A stretch of 64,000 nucleotides of DNA from Vibrio navarrensis (lineage in GTDB: Bacteria; Pseudomonadota; Gammaproteobacteria; Enterobacterales; Vibrionaceae): NCBI RefSeq assembly GCF_015767675.1, contig NZ_CP065218.1, forward strand, positions 1,178,001 through 1,242,000, read 5' to 3'. Position 1 is the stretch's first letter, and every line of letters begins with the position of its first letter. Positions 54,545 to 63,889 of this stretch are shown piece after piece. The translations under genes were made by a program, and so were the position numbers. The notes beneath the pieces were generated by a model. That model searched no databases. It was not told the DNA's origin and saw only the letters and a program-made list of their open reading frames with translations.

Positions 54545-55300
54545 TTACTGGCCTTGACAGACAGGGCAATTAGGTAATTTTGTCAGTTTCATTTCTCGCC
54601 AAGAGAGTGTCATCGCATCGAAAATCAATACCTTGCCTGCCATGGCCTGACCGAAGTTCGCCAGCACTTTGACCGCTTCCAAGGCTTGCATCGCCCCAAT
54701 AATCCCTACCACGGGTGCCATCACACCCGCTTCGACACAGCTTAAGGCGCTACTGCCAAACAGCCCACTCAAACACTGGTAGCAAGGTTGTTTGGCGTCT
54801 TGATACAAAAACACGCTGACTTGTCCTTCCATGCGGATCGCCGCACCGGAAACCAACGGCGTTCTTGCCACAAAGCACAGACGATTGAGCTGATTGCGCG
54901 TCTCGACATTGTCGCTGGCATCAAGCACCAGATCGTGTTGGGCGATAAGTTCGGCCAACGCCTTATCGTCTAAACGGCTATCTATGGTTGATACGTTAAG
55001 GTATGGGTTAAGTGCACGCAACGATTGAGCGGCCGATTCGACTTTCTTGCGGCCTAGATCGACATCATGGTGCAACACTTGTCGCTGCAGATTGGACAAC
55101 TCTACCACGTCATCGTCGATCAAGGTGAGCTTTCCAATGCCAGCAATGGCGAGATATTGACTGGACGCACAACCTAAACCCCCAGCGCCCACTATCAGCA
55201 CTGAGCTCTGCTTGAGTGCCTCTTGACCTGCAAAATCAAACTGGCGCAAGACAATTTGACGGTTATATCGCAGCATTTCTTGGTCGGATAAGATCTCCAC
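54545..55300 (-). CDS. moeB: Molybdopterin-synthase adenylyltransferase MoeB
   Basis: The 251-residue protein activates the C-terminus of MoaD by adenylation in molybdopterin synthesis. It has the ATP-binding motif VLIVGAGGLGCASSQYLA, DDDVVELSNLQRQVLH and the zinc-binding pairs CYQC and CPVC. It starts 9 bases after the moeA stop, forming a moeA-moeB operon. Confidence 0.96.
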   Translation of the reverse strand: MEILSDQEMLRYNRQIVLRQFDFAGQEALKQSSVLIVGAGGLGCASSQYLAIAGIGKLTLIDDDVVELSNLQRQVLHHDVDLGRKKVESAAQSLRALNPYLNVSTIDSRLDDKALAELIAQHDLVLDASDNVETRNQLNRLCFVARTPLVSGAAIRMEGQVSVFLYQDAKQPCYQCLSGLFGSSALSCVEAGVMAPVVGIIGAMQALEAVKVLANFGQAMAGKVLIFDAMTLSWREMKLTKLPNCPVCQGQ

Positions 55301-55309
55301 TGCGTGCCC

Positions 55310-56545
55310 CTAGTACATTGTCGAATTAAACGGTTGAATGGTGACGGTCTCTCCCGCTTCGACTCGGCCACGCTCGCGCTCTAAGACGACAAAACAGTTG
55401 GCTAAGCTCATGGAACGAAACGCACCTGAACTTTGATTCCCGGTACTTTCTACCACAAATTGGCCGTTTTCGATGCGATAGACGCCACGTTGATAGTCGG
55501 TTCGACCCGGTGATTTTTTGAAGGCGCTTTGAGTGACGGCGTGAATGGATTCTGGCGCTTTCCATTGTGAGTGGCCAGCCAGCTTGGCGAGCATTGGCTG
55601 CACCAGTACGTATAAGGTGACGATGGCAGACACCGGATTGCCGGGCAGGCCGCAAAACCAAGCGGTGCGCAGTTTGCCAAAAGCGAACGGTTTGCCCGGC
55701 TTAATCGCCAGCTTCCAAAAACCGATCTCGCCCAACTCTTGCAAAATGTCTTTGGTATAGTCCGCTTCACCGACGCTCACCCCACCTGATGTCACCACGA
55801 CATCAGCCAAAGATTGCGCCGTGTCAAAGGTTTTTCTCAGGGTTTCGGGGCAATCGGGAATAATGCCAAGATCGATGGCTTCGCAACCGAAATTCTCAAT
55901 CAGCGCTTTTATGCCGTAGCGATTGCTGTCGTATATCTCGCCTTCCAACAAAGGTTCACCTAATGATTTCAGCTCATCTCCGGTTGAGAAAAACGCCACT
56001 TTCGGTTTGCGCACCACAGTGACATGGCTGATGCCAAGCGAAGCGATCATCGGGATCTCACGCGGGGTGAGTCGAGTACCTTTCGCGAGCACGAGATCGC
56101 CACAGCGGATGTCGTCACCGATAGGGCGGATGTTCTCATTGGGTTTAATCTGACACTGCTGAATAACAATACCCGTCTCATTCACTTGGGTATTTTCTTG
56201 CATGATCACCGCGTCGCAGCCTTCAGGGATCTTCGCGCCAGTCATGATGCGAATACAGCTATTCTCCTGCCATTCACCTTCAAATGGTTGACCAGCAAAG
56301 GACTTACCCGCAAGAGGAAGCGGCTTGTTTGGTTTAAGATCGGCGAGACGAATCGCGTAGCCATCCATGGCGGAATTGGCAAATGGTGGAACATGAATTG
56401 GGGAAAGAACGTCTTCGGCGAGCACAAAACCCAGCGCTTCAGCGAGAGGAAGTTTCAACGTTGTTTGAATTGGTTTAATACCGGAAAGCATTTTTTCCAG
56501 CGCATCTTCAATAGGCATTAAGCCTGGTGTATCACAACAGCCCAT
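55310..56545 (-). CDS. moeA: Molybdopterin molybdenumtransferase MoeA
   Basis: The 411-residue protein inserts molybdate into adenylylated molybdopterin. Visible features are the N-terminal domain with HVPPFANSAMDGYAIR, the MoCF domain with DVVVTSGGVSVGEADYTKD and AIKPGKPFAFG, and CGLPGNPVSAIV. The ATG at 56545 (MGCCDTPGLMPIEDALEKM) has CAGGAA 7-12 bases upstream. It is first in the operon with moeB and divergent from folE. Confidence 0.97.
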   Translation of the reverse strand: MGCCDTPGLMPIEDALEKMLSGIKPIQTTLKLPLAEALGFVLAEDVLSPIHVPPFANSAMDGYAIRLADLKPNKPLPLAGKSFAGQPFEGEWQENSCIRIMTGAKIPEGCDAVIMQENTQVNETGIVIQQCQIKPNENIRPIGDDIRCGDLVLAKGTRLTPREIPMIASLGISHVTVVRKPKVAFFSTGDELKSLGEPLLEGEIYDSNRYGIKALIENFGCEAIDLGIIPDCPETLRKTFDTAQSLADVVVTSGGVSVGEADYTKDILQELGEIGFWKLAIKPGKPFAFGKLRTAWFCGLPGNPVSAIVTLYVLVQPMLAKLAGHSQWKAPESIHAVTQSAFKKSPGRTDYQRGVYRIENGQFVVESTGNQSSGAFRSMSLANCFVVLERERGRVEAGETVTIQPFNSTMY

Positions 56546-56719
56546 AGTGAATTCCTGTTGAATTAAGATATTAGCGCACTGTAGCACAGAACAAAGAGAG
56601 GGAAGAATGTCCCTCGGTAAAATATGGATGTAATTATTCAAAAATACGAGTATCCTTGTCAGCCATCCAAAAGGGGTAATCTTCGGTTGGTTGATGCTGT
56701 AGCAGTAAGAGGAAGTACA

Positions 56720-57373
56720 ATGTCAGGTCTGAGCGAATCCGCTAAATTAGTCAAAGATGCGCTAGAAAAACGTGGTTTAGAGACACCCATGGTGCCAAAC
56801 CAATTCAGTCGTGAAGAGAAGAAAGAGAAGATCGAGCATCATATGCGAGAGATTCTGGCTCTGCTTGAACTGGATTTGACCGATGACAGTTTAGAAGAAA
56901 CGCCTCGCCGCATCGCCAAGATGTACGTTGATGAAGTTTTCTCCGGGTTGGATTACCAAAACTTCCCCAAAATCACCGTGATTGAGAACAAGATGAAGGT
57001 CAGTGAGATGGTGCGTGTCAAAGACATTACCCTCACCAGCACATGCGAACATCACTTGGTGACGATTGATGGTAAAGCGGCAGTGGCTTATATCCCGCGT
57101 AGTAAAATCATTGGTCTATCAAAAATTAACCGCATTGTTCGCTTTTTTGCTCAGCGTCCACAGGTGCAAGAGCGCATGACACAGCAGATTTTAGTCGCGT
57201 TGCAAACCTTGCTGGAATCTGATGATGTGGCGGTGACGATTGATGCCACTCACTACTGCGTAAAATCACGTGGTGTGATGGACGCCACCAGTGAAACCAC
57301 CACCACGGCATTGGGTGGGATTTTCAAAAGCAACCCCGCAACTCGTGCAGAATTCTTACATGGCTTGAGATAA
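56720..57373 (+). CDS. folE: GTP cyclohydrolase I
   Basis: The 217-residue enzyme makes dihydroneopterin triphosphate from GTP, the first step of tetrahydrofolate synthesis. Zinc ligands lie in STCEHHLV and [13 protein letters not shown], and the segment [26 protein letters not shown] is invariant in the family. The ATG at 56720 is preceded by GAGGAAG about 6 bases upstream. It is divergent from moeA and ends in a terminator. Confidence 0.97.
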   Translation: MSGLSESAKLVKDALEKRGLETPMVPNQFSREEKKEKIEHHMREILALLELDLTDDSLEETPRRIAKMYVDEVFSGLDYQNFPKITVIENKMKVSEMVRVKDITLTSTCEHHLVTIDGKAAVAYIPRSKIIGLSKINRIVRFFAQRPQVQERMTQQILVALQTLLESDDVAVTIDATHYCVKSRGVMDATSETTTTALGGIFKSNPATRAEFLHGLR

Positions 57374-57387
57374 CGAGAGCCACAGAT

Positions 57388-57419
57388 AAAAAAGCGTCAA
57401 CCTAGGTTGGCGCTTTTTT
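57388..57419 (+). terminator. Terminator of folE
   Basis: A-run, stem AGCGTCAACC / GGTTGGCGCT with a short loop, and T-run. It can also act for the convergent TDT transporter gene on the minus strand. Confidence 0.92.
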
Positions 57420-57429
57420 GTTATCCTGA

Positions 57430-58401
57430 TTATTGGGCATTCGCCGCCGTGAGCTCTGGCCAATACATTTTGAAGTAATCCACCGACACCCAAACAACCA
57501 ACAAAGTCGCGATGCTCAATTCGAAAAAGCCGAAATTGTGCAACCAGTGCCAATGAGGGTGTGATTCGGCAAAAAATTGTGTCAGTCGATGCATGGCAAT
57601 CGCACTGATCACCGAAGGGAAGGTAACTGCGGCAATCGATGGCTGGAATTTCAGACGCAGCAAACGAATGTAACAGAGATAAATCAGCAAGGTCATGGTG
57701 ATAGCGATGCCTGCCAGAGCGCCCGTTAAAATAGGATCAGGCTGTTTGAAATTGACCAAATAAGCGGCCAGTGACAAGTTCACTGGAGCCGCCATGATGG
57801 CGAGCGTAGGCCTTGCTCTTTTGGGCAAAGAACCGAAAAACACCAAACGATAGAGCACTAAAGGCAGCAAGAAGAAATAGATGCCGATACAAACCAGCGC
57901 CAAGGTTTCGGAAAACACGTTGTGGCCAAATTGCGATCCCGCCAACGAACCACTAATGAGCCCCACCGGATACAAAAACCAACTCGGCACGATATTGGAC
58001 ATTTTAAAGTTCATGATCTGGAAGCTGAAAAACAGCACCATCATGGTGAAATGCAGCAAAATAGCCATAAACCACAGTGGATAAGCAATGGCTGGTGAAA
58101 CCACCGCCAGATAATCACACAACACTAAAAGCGCCATGCTCATCGGTGCCATCAAACTGCCACTCAGCGGATGGCGGATATCGTTGATAAACGTTCTTGC
58201 GCTGGTAGCATAGCGAGCTAAAACAGGCAAAAGCAGCAGTGCGCCGAGAGTGGCTAAAAATGGGCGAATCGGCACGCCAATCTGAGGGAGATACAAGGCC
58301 CACGCTTGTCCTAAACCAATCATGCCTAGTGCAAGGGCTGCTTGTGACGGGGGAACGCTTTGCACTTGAACAAGTCTTTTCCAGTTCAACGATAACTCCA
58401 T
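57430..58401 (-). CDS. TDT-family (TehA/SLAC1-like) anion channel or transporter
   Basis: The 323-residue protein has about ten membrane helices with the SLAC1/TehA pattern: VPPSQAALALGMIGLGQAW at the first helix and IAMHRLTQFFAES near the end. The C-terminal part lacks a TehB-like methyltransferase. TehA-like proteins conduct anions and have been tied to tellurite tolerance. Substrate in this organism is unknown. It is a single gene with no close operon partner. Confidence 0.85.
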   Translation of the reverse strand: MELSLNWKRLVQVQSVPPSQAALALGMIGLGQAWALYLPQIGVPIRPFLATLGALLLLPVLARYATSARTFINDIRHPLSGSLMAPMSMALLVLCDYLAVVSPAIAYPLWFMAILLHFTMMVLFFSFQIMNFKMSNIVPSWFLYPVGLISGSLAGSQFGHNVFSETLALVCIGIYFFLLPLVLYRLVFFGSLPKRARPTLAIMAAPVNLSLAAYLVNFKQPDPILTGALAGIAITMTLLIYLCYIRLLRLKFQPSIAAVTFPSVISAIAMHRLTQFFAESHPHWHWLHNFGFFELSIATLLVVWVSVDYFKMYWPELTAANAQ

Positions 58402-58605
58402 TTATCTCGTTTTGATTTTAGGGAAACGTGCCGTCTGGAGTGTGTTGATGGCGAAGTTGGTGATGACACACCAAATTTTTTATATCGTTGTACGTCTGCA
58501 AATGGCTATAGCAGACAGACTGATGTTCATTTCGACTCCTCCCAGAAAGCGCAGGAATCTTAACAACTTTAATGAGAAGTTGCGCGAAAAATTTAACAAA
58601 TAGCA

Positions 58606-58634
58606 CAAAAATGCCGGGAAGTGTGACTCCCGGC
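58606..58634 (-). terminator. Terminator of clcA
   Basis: GCCGGGA (58613-58619) pairs with TCCCGGC (58628-58634); on the minus strand ATTTTTG follows. It lies 15 bases after the clcA stop. Confidence 0.88.
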
Positions 58635-58649
58635 TGAGGCTGTGAGGCT

Positions 58650-60053
58650 TTACGCCGTCGGTTGTTCGGGCAGATCTTGCTGGCGAAGCTTTTCGTTCTT
58701 GATCGTACGATGCAAAAGTTGGCTGTAAATCGGTTTACCGCCACACGCCTGCGCGCAGATCACGGCACCAAGGCTGGTAATAATCAGCGGCAGAATCAGG
58801 TAGTAGTTGTTGGTCATCTCGATCACCAGCAAAATGCCGGTGATGGGAGCACGCACGGTTGCGGCAAACAGCGCGCCCATGCCCGCAATGGCGAACATGC
58901 CTGGCTCAATCGGCAGATCTGGCAGTAGCAGTTTCGCTGTCGCACCGAAGGCGTAACCAAACAAGGTGCCTAGTGCGAGCATCGGCGCAAAAATACCACC
59001 AGGTGCGCCAGAGCCGAAGCAGATCAAGGTAGTGGCAATACGCCCGACAAACAGCCACACCAAGACAGAGACGCTGTAGTTGCCAGTGGTGATCTCAGGG
59101 ATCAGATGAATGCCGCCACCAGTCAACTCCGGAATGTATAGCAGCAATAGGCCAAATACCCCGCCAAGGCAGGTACCAGTCAGCAGATAGCGTTTACGGT
59201 CATTCTTATGAATGGCGACAAACATATCTTGCGCGACGGTAACCAGCTTGTTGAACAGCACGCCAAACACACCAAATAACCCGCCGAGCAGAAGAAATAA
59301 CCACAGCGCCTGCAGCTCCGGTGACTGATATTGTGGCATAGTGATGACCGCACTTTGTCCATTAATGGTGCGAAACACAATATTGGCCATCACTGCGGAG
59401 ATAATCACAGCGCGAATGGAGATCAATGAGTAACGAAATTGCGGGCGCATCTCTTCCACGACAAACATGATTCCCGCGAGAGGGGCATTGAATGCTGCCG
59501 CTAAACCGCCCGCGGCACCAGAAGCGAGTAGAGAGTGGCGAGTATCGTCATCTTTGACGCGGAAAATATCGGTGACCATTCGTCCAACCGCACCACCCAT
59601 TTGCACTGTCGGACCTTCTCGACCAAGCACCATGCCAGAACCCAGCGCGCCCATACCGCCAAAAAACTTAACGGGTAAAACGCGCCACCAGCGCACAGGG
59701 CGAATGTTATCCATTGCCCCTTCGATTTCTGGGATACCGGAGCCAGCGGCTTCCGGTGCGAAACGGTGAACCAGAAAGTACCCGACAAAGGCGAGTGCGG
59801 CACTGATCAGAATCGCGGCCAACCACAGTGGCAGTACGTGGCCAATTTCGTCGCGCAGCCACTCGGTGCGAGTTTCGGAAACGAAGTGCACCGCCATCTC
59901 AAAGTAGGTACCGACTAAACCAGCAACAATGCCGACCAACGCTGCAAGAAAAAGCACAGAAATCGGTGTAGAACCTCGAGAGAGAAACTGGTTAATGGCA
60001 TCTTTAGGGACTCGCACTAATACAGATTGTACAATTCTCTCACGTTTGGTCAT
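58650..60053 (-). CDS. clcA: H(+)/Cl(-) exchange transporter ClcA
   Basis: The 467-residue membrane protein belongs to the CLC family. It has the chloride filter motif AAGSGIPEIEGAM, the gating glutamate in LGREGPTVQMGG and the internal proton glutamate in VVEEMRPQF. The gating and proton glutamates mark it as an exchanger, which helps in acid resistance. The ATG at 60053 is preferred because GGAG lies 7 bases upstream; 60059 is in frame too but too near the ribosome site. Confidence 0.96.
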   Translation of the reverse strand: MTKRERIVQSVLVRVPKDAINQFLSRGSTPISVLFLAALVGIVAGLVGTYFEMAVHFVSETRTEWLRDEIGHVLPLWLAAILISAALAFVGYFLVHRFAPEAAGSGIPEIEGAMDNIRPVRWWRVLPVKFFGGMGALGSGMVLGREGPTVQMGGAVGRMVTDIFRVKDDDTRHSLLASGAAGGLAAAFNAPLAGIMFVVEEMRPQFRYSLISIRAVIISAVMANIVFRTINGQSAVITMPQYQSPELQALWLFLLLGGLFGVFGVLFNKLVTVAQDMFVAIHKNDRKRYLLTGTCLGGVFGLLLLYIPELTGGGIHLIPEITTGNYSVSVLVWLFVGRIATTLICFGSGAPGGIFAPMLALGTLFGYAFGATAKLLLPDLPIEPGMFAIAGMGALFAATVRAPITGILLVIEMTNNYYLILPLIITSLGAVICAQACGGKPIYSQLLHRTIKNEKLRQQDLPEQPTA

Positions 60054-60454
60054 TACCATTCTCCGCCTTGTATCATAGGGAGGCCGATTATAAACGGGGC
60101 CGGCTATGTGTCTTAATCAACAAAGATGCAAATTAGCTTTGCAAAATTAATAGGTGCTACAAATGTTTACCTATTTAAGGTTCTGCAACGAATAAAAAAG
60201 AAAAAATTTTTCTCTCAGATTTCTTGCAAAGTTGTATTTATGAGCCACACTTAAATCGTAAAGCAACATGCTGCTCTAAGAAGGAGGGATGTTAGGTTTT
60301 ACATACAATTTGGATGGATTCAAAACCCCACTGTAGTGCCTCGTATATTGTTTGGGATGCAGCTATAGACATCCCGATTCGCAGACTCACGATTGAGTAC
60401 GAGGTTAAGGCGCACGCTAGTGCGCCTTTCTGTTTTATGGATTTAGTTGATGCT
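60054..60454. other. 401-base gap between clcA and the VWA lipoprotein gene
   Basis: The gap holds a possible 15-residue leader ORF, MLGFTYNLDGFKTPL (60289-60336), right after AAGGAGGG, and a strong hairpin at 60408-60429 with a T-rich tail on the plus strand. Together they could be a small transcript on the plus strand. The left part is the clcA promoter region. Confidence 0.5.
60408..60436 (+). terminator. Hairpin with T-rich tail near the VWA lipoprotein 3' end
   Basis: AAGGCGCAC pairs with GTGCGCCTT across GCTA, followed on the plus strand by TCTGTTTTAT. The tail on the minus strand is poor, so it fits an unknown plus-strand transcript better than the lipoprotein gene. Confidence 0.6.
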
Positions 60455-62632
60455 TTACTTCTCAAGCTCGACGTAGTTGTAGGCAATAACTATCTCAGCT
60501 CCTGCCGCTGGGATAGCCGTTCCGCGGAAGCTAATACTGTTTGTTTGAGGGTAATAAGTCCAACCGTTTACTTTGTCTCGTGTTACTTCTACACCATCGA
60601 CTTTAACCGAAAGGGACGTGGAAATGACTTTACTTGCGTCATTTATCCCGAGTTTATACCCCACAGTCGACGCTCCAGCATTGTTCGCAATATCGGTCAT
60701 AAACTGTTTGTACTCGGTTTTCTCATTGATATTGAGAACCAAACCAAGGCTTGTTTGAGATAAGTCATCATATTGACTAACACGAGCATCACTTGGATCA
60801 ACTATGGAATACACTCGATAGCCATTATCTACAAACAGGTTGTTATTAACGTCAAAATCTCTTGTCGGATATTGACTTTCTTCATCACTTATAATAATAA
60901 CTGACAGAGAGGCTCCTGATCGAGGGTAGCCCGCAACGGCAACAGTTCCCGTAGTTGGAGCTAAAGCCTTTTCAGCAAAATAGATACCTCTTTCGTATCC
61001 GCTACCGTTCGTTCCGGGTTTAAAGTCTAAGGCAATTTGCTCTGGTTCGTGAGTAAATCCATTCCCTCTTAGAGAGTCATTATCGGTTGTAATTGTTCCC
61101 ACCTTATAATCGAGACCTGAAGCAGAAATTTCATCTAGAAACGTTTGTGTTAGAGTACTGATCTCATCTTGTTCATCTCCCATACTTCCAGAATTATCGA
61201 TCACAAAGAGAAAGTCTGCTTTTGATACGGTCTGTTCAATGGCAGTGATAGTATCGTTTTGTACTTTGATCGTTGCATTTACTGGTGCACGAACACTTTC
61301 AGAGGTAGTTGTATCGATCAGTGTTTCGTATTTACTAAAGAGTTCTTTAGCAATAAGAGTACTAGTCATTACTACATTATCTTTTTGTTCATCGAACGAA
61401 AGCACAATGTCGAACTGGAATGCGTTGGTATTTTTTTCATTGGCATCGGCAACGAGCTGGTCGACAACTCCACCCACTTTGTTGGTTCCGATAGTTTGTA
61501 GAATCAGTTGGAGTAAGGCCGTAGTTTGTCTAGTTTCACTTAAGGAAATGTTATAGCGAGCAGATACGTCGCCATTTACCAAAGTTTTTTTCGATATTTC
61601 AGTGACGTCGTTGCGATAGCCTAATGTTGAATCCAATGACCCCATTATTCTGTTAAGGATATCTACTGTTGTCGAGCCTTGTGATAGAGAAGGTCTTTCA
61701 CTGGTAAAGCCAATCAGTTCTGTACCTACTGGTGTTGGTATGCCTGATTTTTGAATTTGCCGTGGAACTTCTCCGTACATAACCACTCCTTTAAAATCAC
61801 CGGTGATGTTTTGAGTCGAGTAGCCTTCAGGGAGTAGTACCTGAGTATTGTCCATCACCACGGATTGAGTTTTACTCGGCGCTTCAGCAATGGTGACGTT
61901 TATTTTTTGTGCATGCAAAGTGATCGAGCCATCTTGATGGACTCTTTTTACTTCTAATTTTGCACTCATTACACCAGATGTATTACCTGCGGTAAGTTCA
62001 ATGACTTGAGGCTGATTGACTGATACAGGGCTAATGATATTATCATCACTGTCGTACCAAGTCAGAGTATCATTATCACTTACGTTACTAATGGTGGCTG
62101 TAATTGTTGTCGTTTCACTAGGAAGTATTACGGCAGGAGACGCAACTATTGCATTGATTAAAATGTCAGGTGCGGTATATTCGCCGTCGCTACATAAAAT
62201 GTGCTCTTCAGAAATTTCTTGCTCACTTAGTTTGTTATTATTGTCAGCATCAATACCAGCAATAACTAATTGTCCACCTAAATTGCATCGCACGTCATTT
62301 TTAGCAATGGATAGAACAGAGACAAGAGCGTCATTGTTTACAACTAGGTCTCCATCTATGACCTTCACTCCACTGTTGCAGTAAGTGTGGCTTTGCAATA
62401 CTTCGCCATTTTCAAGTATTTTTGAATCATCTTTATCCAGACCAAGGTCTATTTTAATTCCACCTGAAGTACATATGGAATCGTTTTGGGAAATTGGTGT
62501 TGCTTTGACCAGTGATGCATATGTTTGTGTTGGTGGTGTTGCTGAATCTGTCGCACTTGAGTTTGAATCTGAGCCGCCACAACCGTATAAGCCAAATAAT
62601 GCTATTGATAAAACTGACAATTTTAGTTTCAT
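60455..62632 (-). CDS. Lipoprotein with DUF7151-like repeats and a von Willebrand factor A domain
   Basis: The 725-residue protein has a lipoprotein signal with lipobox FGLYGC (Cys at about residue 18) and a Ser/Thr/Asp-rich linker. Two repeats follow (about residues 50-150), each with Gly-Gly, a (L/I)D.D.(N/D) acidic loop and Cys, including LDKDDSKILENGE and IDADNNNKLSEQE. These look like DUF7151 modules that may bind calcium. An Ig-like stretch follows (about 160-255). A VWA domain is clear in the C-terminal part, with MIDAS motif FVIDNSGSMGDEQ. It is likely exposed on the cell surface or periplasm; function unknown. Confidence 0.82.
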   Translation of the reverse strand: MKLKLSVLSIALFGLYGCGGSDSNSSATDSATPPTQTYASLVKATPISQNDSICTSGGIKIDLGLDKDDSKILENGEVLQSHTYCNSGVKVIDGDLVVNNDALVSVLSIAKNDVRCNLGGQLVIAGIDADNNNKLSEQEISEEHILCSDGEYTAPDILINAIVASPAVILPSETTTITATISNVSDNDTLTWYDSDDNIISPVSVNQPQVIELTAGNTSGVMSAKLEVKRVHQDGSITLHAQKINVTIAEAPSKTQSVVMDNTQVLLPEGYSTQNITGDFKGVVMYGEVPRQIQKSGIPTPVGTELIGFTSERPSLSQGSTTVDILNRIMGSLDSTLGYRNDVTEISKKTLVNGDVSARYNISLSETRQTTALLQLILQTIGTNKVGGVVDQLVADANEKNTNAFQFDIVLSFDEQKDNVVMTSTLIAKELFSKYETLIDTTTSESVRAPVNATIKVQNDTITAIEQTVSKADFLFVIDNSGSMGDEQDEISTLTQTFLDEISASGLDYKVGTITTDNDSLRGNGFTHEPEQIALDFKPGTNGSGYERGIYFAEKALAPTTGTVAVAGYPRSGASLSVIIISDEESQYPTRDFDVNNNLFVDNGYRVYSIVDPSDARVSQYDDLSQTSLGLVLNINEKTEYKQFMTDIANNAGASTVGYKLGINDASKVISTSLSVKVDGVEVTRDKVNGWTYYPQTNSISFRGTAIPAAGAEIVIAYNYVELEK

Positions 62633-62802
62633 GGTTTCCTACCTTAGTTATAAGATAGGACACATTTTATGGATCAATATCACGTTATCAATGTTTGTTA
62701 TCACATAATTAATATTTTTTTGAATGCGTTGTTGTTTGTTTATTGCCCGTCTCATGTCTTGGGGAGGTGATAGATATATAAATAAATATAAGGAGCGAAC
62801 CT

Positions 62803-63420
62803 GTGTTTCATAATATGTCTAAATATTGCTTTTCGCTAATTTTGCTCGCTAGTGTTTTAGTTTCTTCACCAATGTTGGCTCAAGAGACTGAATATTCAGC
62901 GTTTATCTCACATACTCTAATGGGGGAAAGAGCTTTGTTCAGTGAAACTACCATTGTTGAATCGCCATTTTTTGACTGTTCACAAAACGAAGTAGAAAAA
63001 AGGTATTGCGTTGACGAACTGACCTACTATCAGCGACCTTTTTTTGGAGAGTTGCAATTAATGGATTCGAAACATGTCTATACGTTGCAAACAGAGTTTG
63101 ACTTAATCGCTTGGTTGCAACTGCAGTTGAACCTAAGAAAGGATTTGATGCAGATTGCCGAGGTTTCTGCGTCGGGTCACTCATTCGATGTGCAAGTACA
63201 GTTAGCAAAAGCCAAGACCCAAGAGAACAGAAACCTTGTCGATAAAAATCTGGTTATTTTCCTCAATAAATACCGAACGCATTCACAAACACAACGTTGG
63301 CTCCCAGCTTCGCAGTATCACCTTCAACAGCCCAGCGTGTTAGCCGAAATCGGCCATGATAGTAAATGGATAACCTTGGTGATTACTCGTTTTTTTCCGC
63401 CAAAGAAGAACGAGAAATGA
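62803..63420 (+). CDS. Exported hypothetical protein
   Basis: The 205-residue protein has a signal peptide (about residues 1-28, ending MLAQE) and a mature part with two Cys (FFDCSQNEVEKRYCVDE) likely joined by a disulfide. I recognise no family. The GTG at 62803 is chosen because AAGGAG lies 8 bases upstream. Its end overlaps the convergent XRE regulator by about 38 bases. It is divergent from the VWA lipoprotein across 170 bases, so both may share a control region. Confidence 0.75.
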   Translation: MFHNMSKYCFSLILLASVLVSSPMLAQETEYSAFISHTLMGERALFSETTIVESPFFDCSQNEVEKRYCVDELTYYQRPFFGELQLMDSKHVYTLQTEFDLIAWLQLQLNLRKDLMQIAEVSASGHSFDVQVQLAKAKTQENRNLVDKNLVIFLNKYRTHSQTQRWLPASQYHLQQPSVLAEIGHDSKWITLVITRFFPPKKNEK

Positions 63421-63793
63421 ATGCTGCCATACCTTCTTTATCTAAAAAACCATCTGCTTTCTTATGCGCACGCAGGTACTGATAGCCAGCAATAATTTGT
63501 TGTTGGTTTGGCCATTCTTGTTCGTTGAGTTTTTGCCCCGTCACGTGTTGATAAGCCATGCGATAAGCGGGGGCGTCCACGACCTCGGCTTGGCGGTACA
63601 AGTAACCACAGCCTGTGGCCAGCCATTCCAAGGAGCAGTTTGCCCGAACGGCAATTTGATTGGCTTTAGATAGGCTTGGCTCGCTACCATTGAGATACTT
63701 ACGGATCAAAGCTTCTGAAAGGCCAACACGGCGGGCAAAACCGCTGATGCTCTCTTCGCCAATTAAGGTGTTTAAACGCTGCGCAAAACTCAT
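63383..63793 (-). CDS. XRE-type helix-turn-helix regulator
   Basis: The 136-residue protein has a lambda-repressor-like helix-turn-helix at residues about 12-65 (SGFARRVGLSEALIRKYLNGSEPSLSKANQIAVRANCSLEWLATG), the spacing seen in phage C-type repressors. The C-terminal part is short, with no S24 peptidase. The ATG at 63793 has GGAG 9 bases upstream. No other phage gene is seen near it. Confidence 0.88.
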   Translation of the reverse strand: MSFAQRLNTLIGEESISGFARRVGLSEALIRKYLNGSEPSLSKANQIAVRANCSLEWLATGCGYLYRQAEVVDAPAYRMAYQHVTGQKLNEQEWPNQQQIIAGYQYLRAHKKADGFLDKEGMAAFISRSSLAEKNE

Positions 63794-63889
63794 TACTTCG
63801 TACTCCAGTTCGAACAAATCCAGTTTACGCGTTGAGCCAATGGCAAAACAAGTCTAGGATTGACGGCAGTTAAAGAAAAGGAGAACACC

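Noticed and set aside
63383..63793. XRE repressor as a sign of a prophage
   Set aside because: No integrase, capsid, tail or lysis gene is visible on either side in the window.
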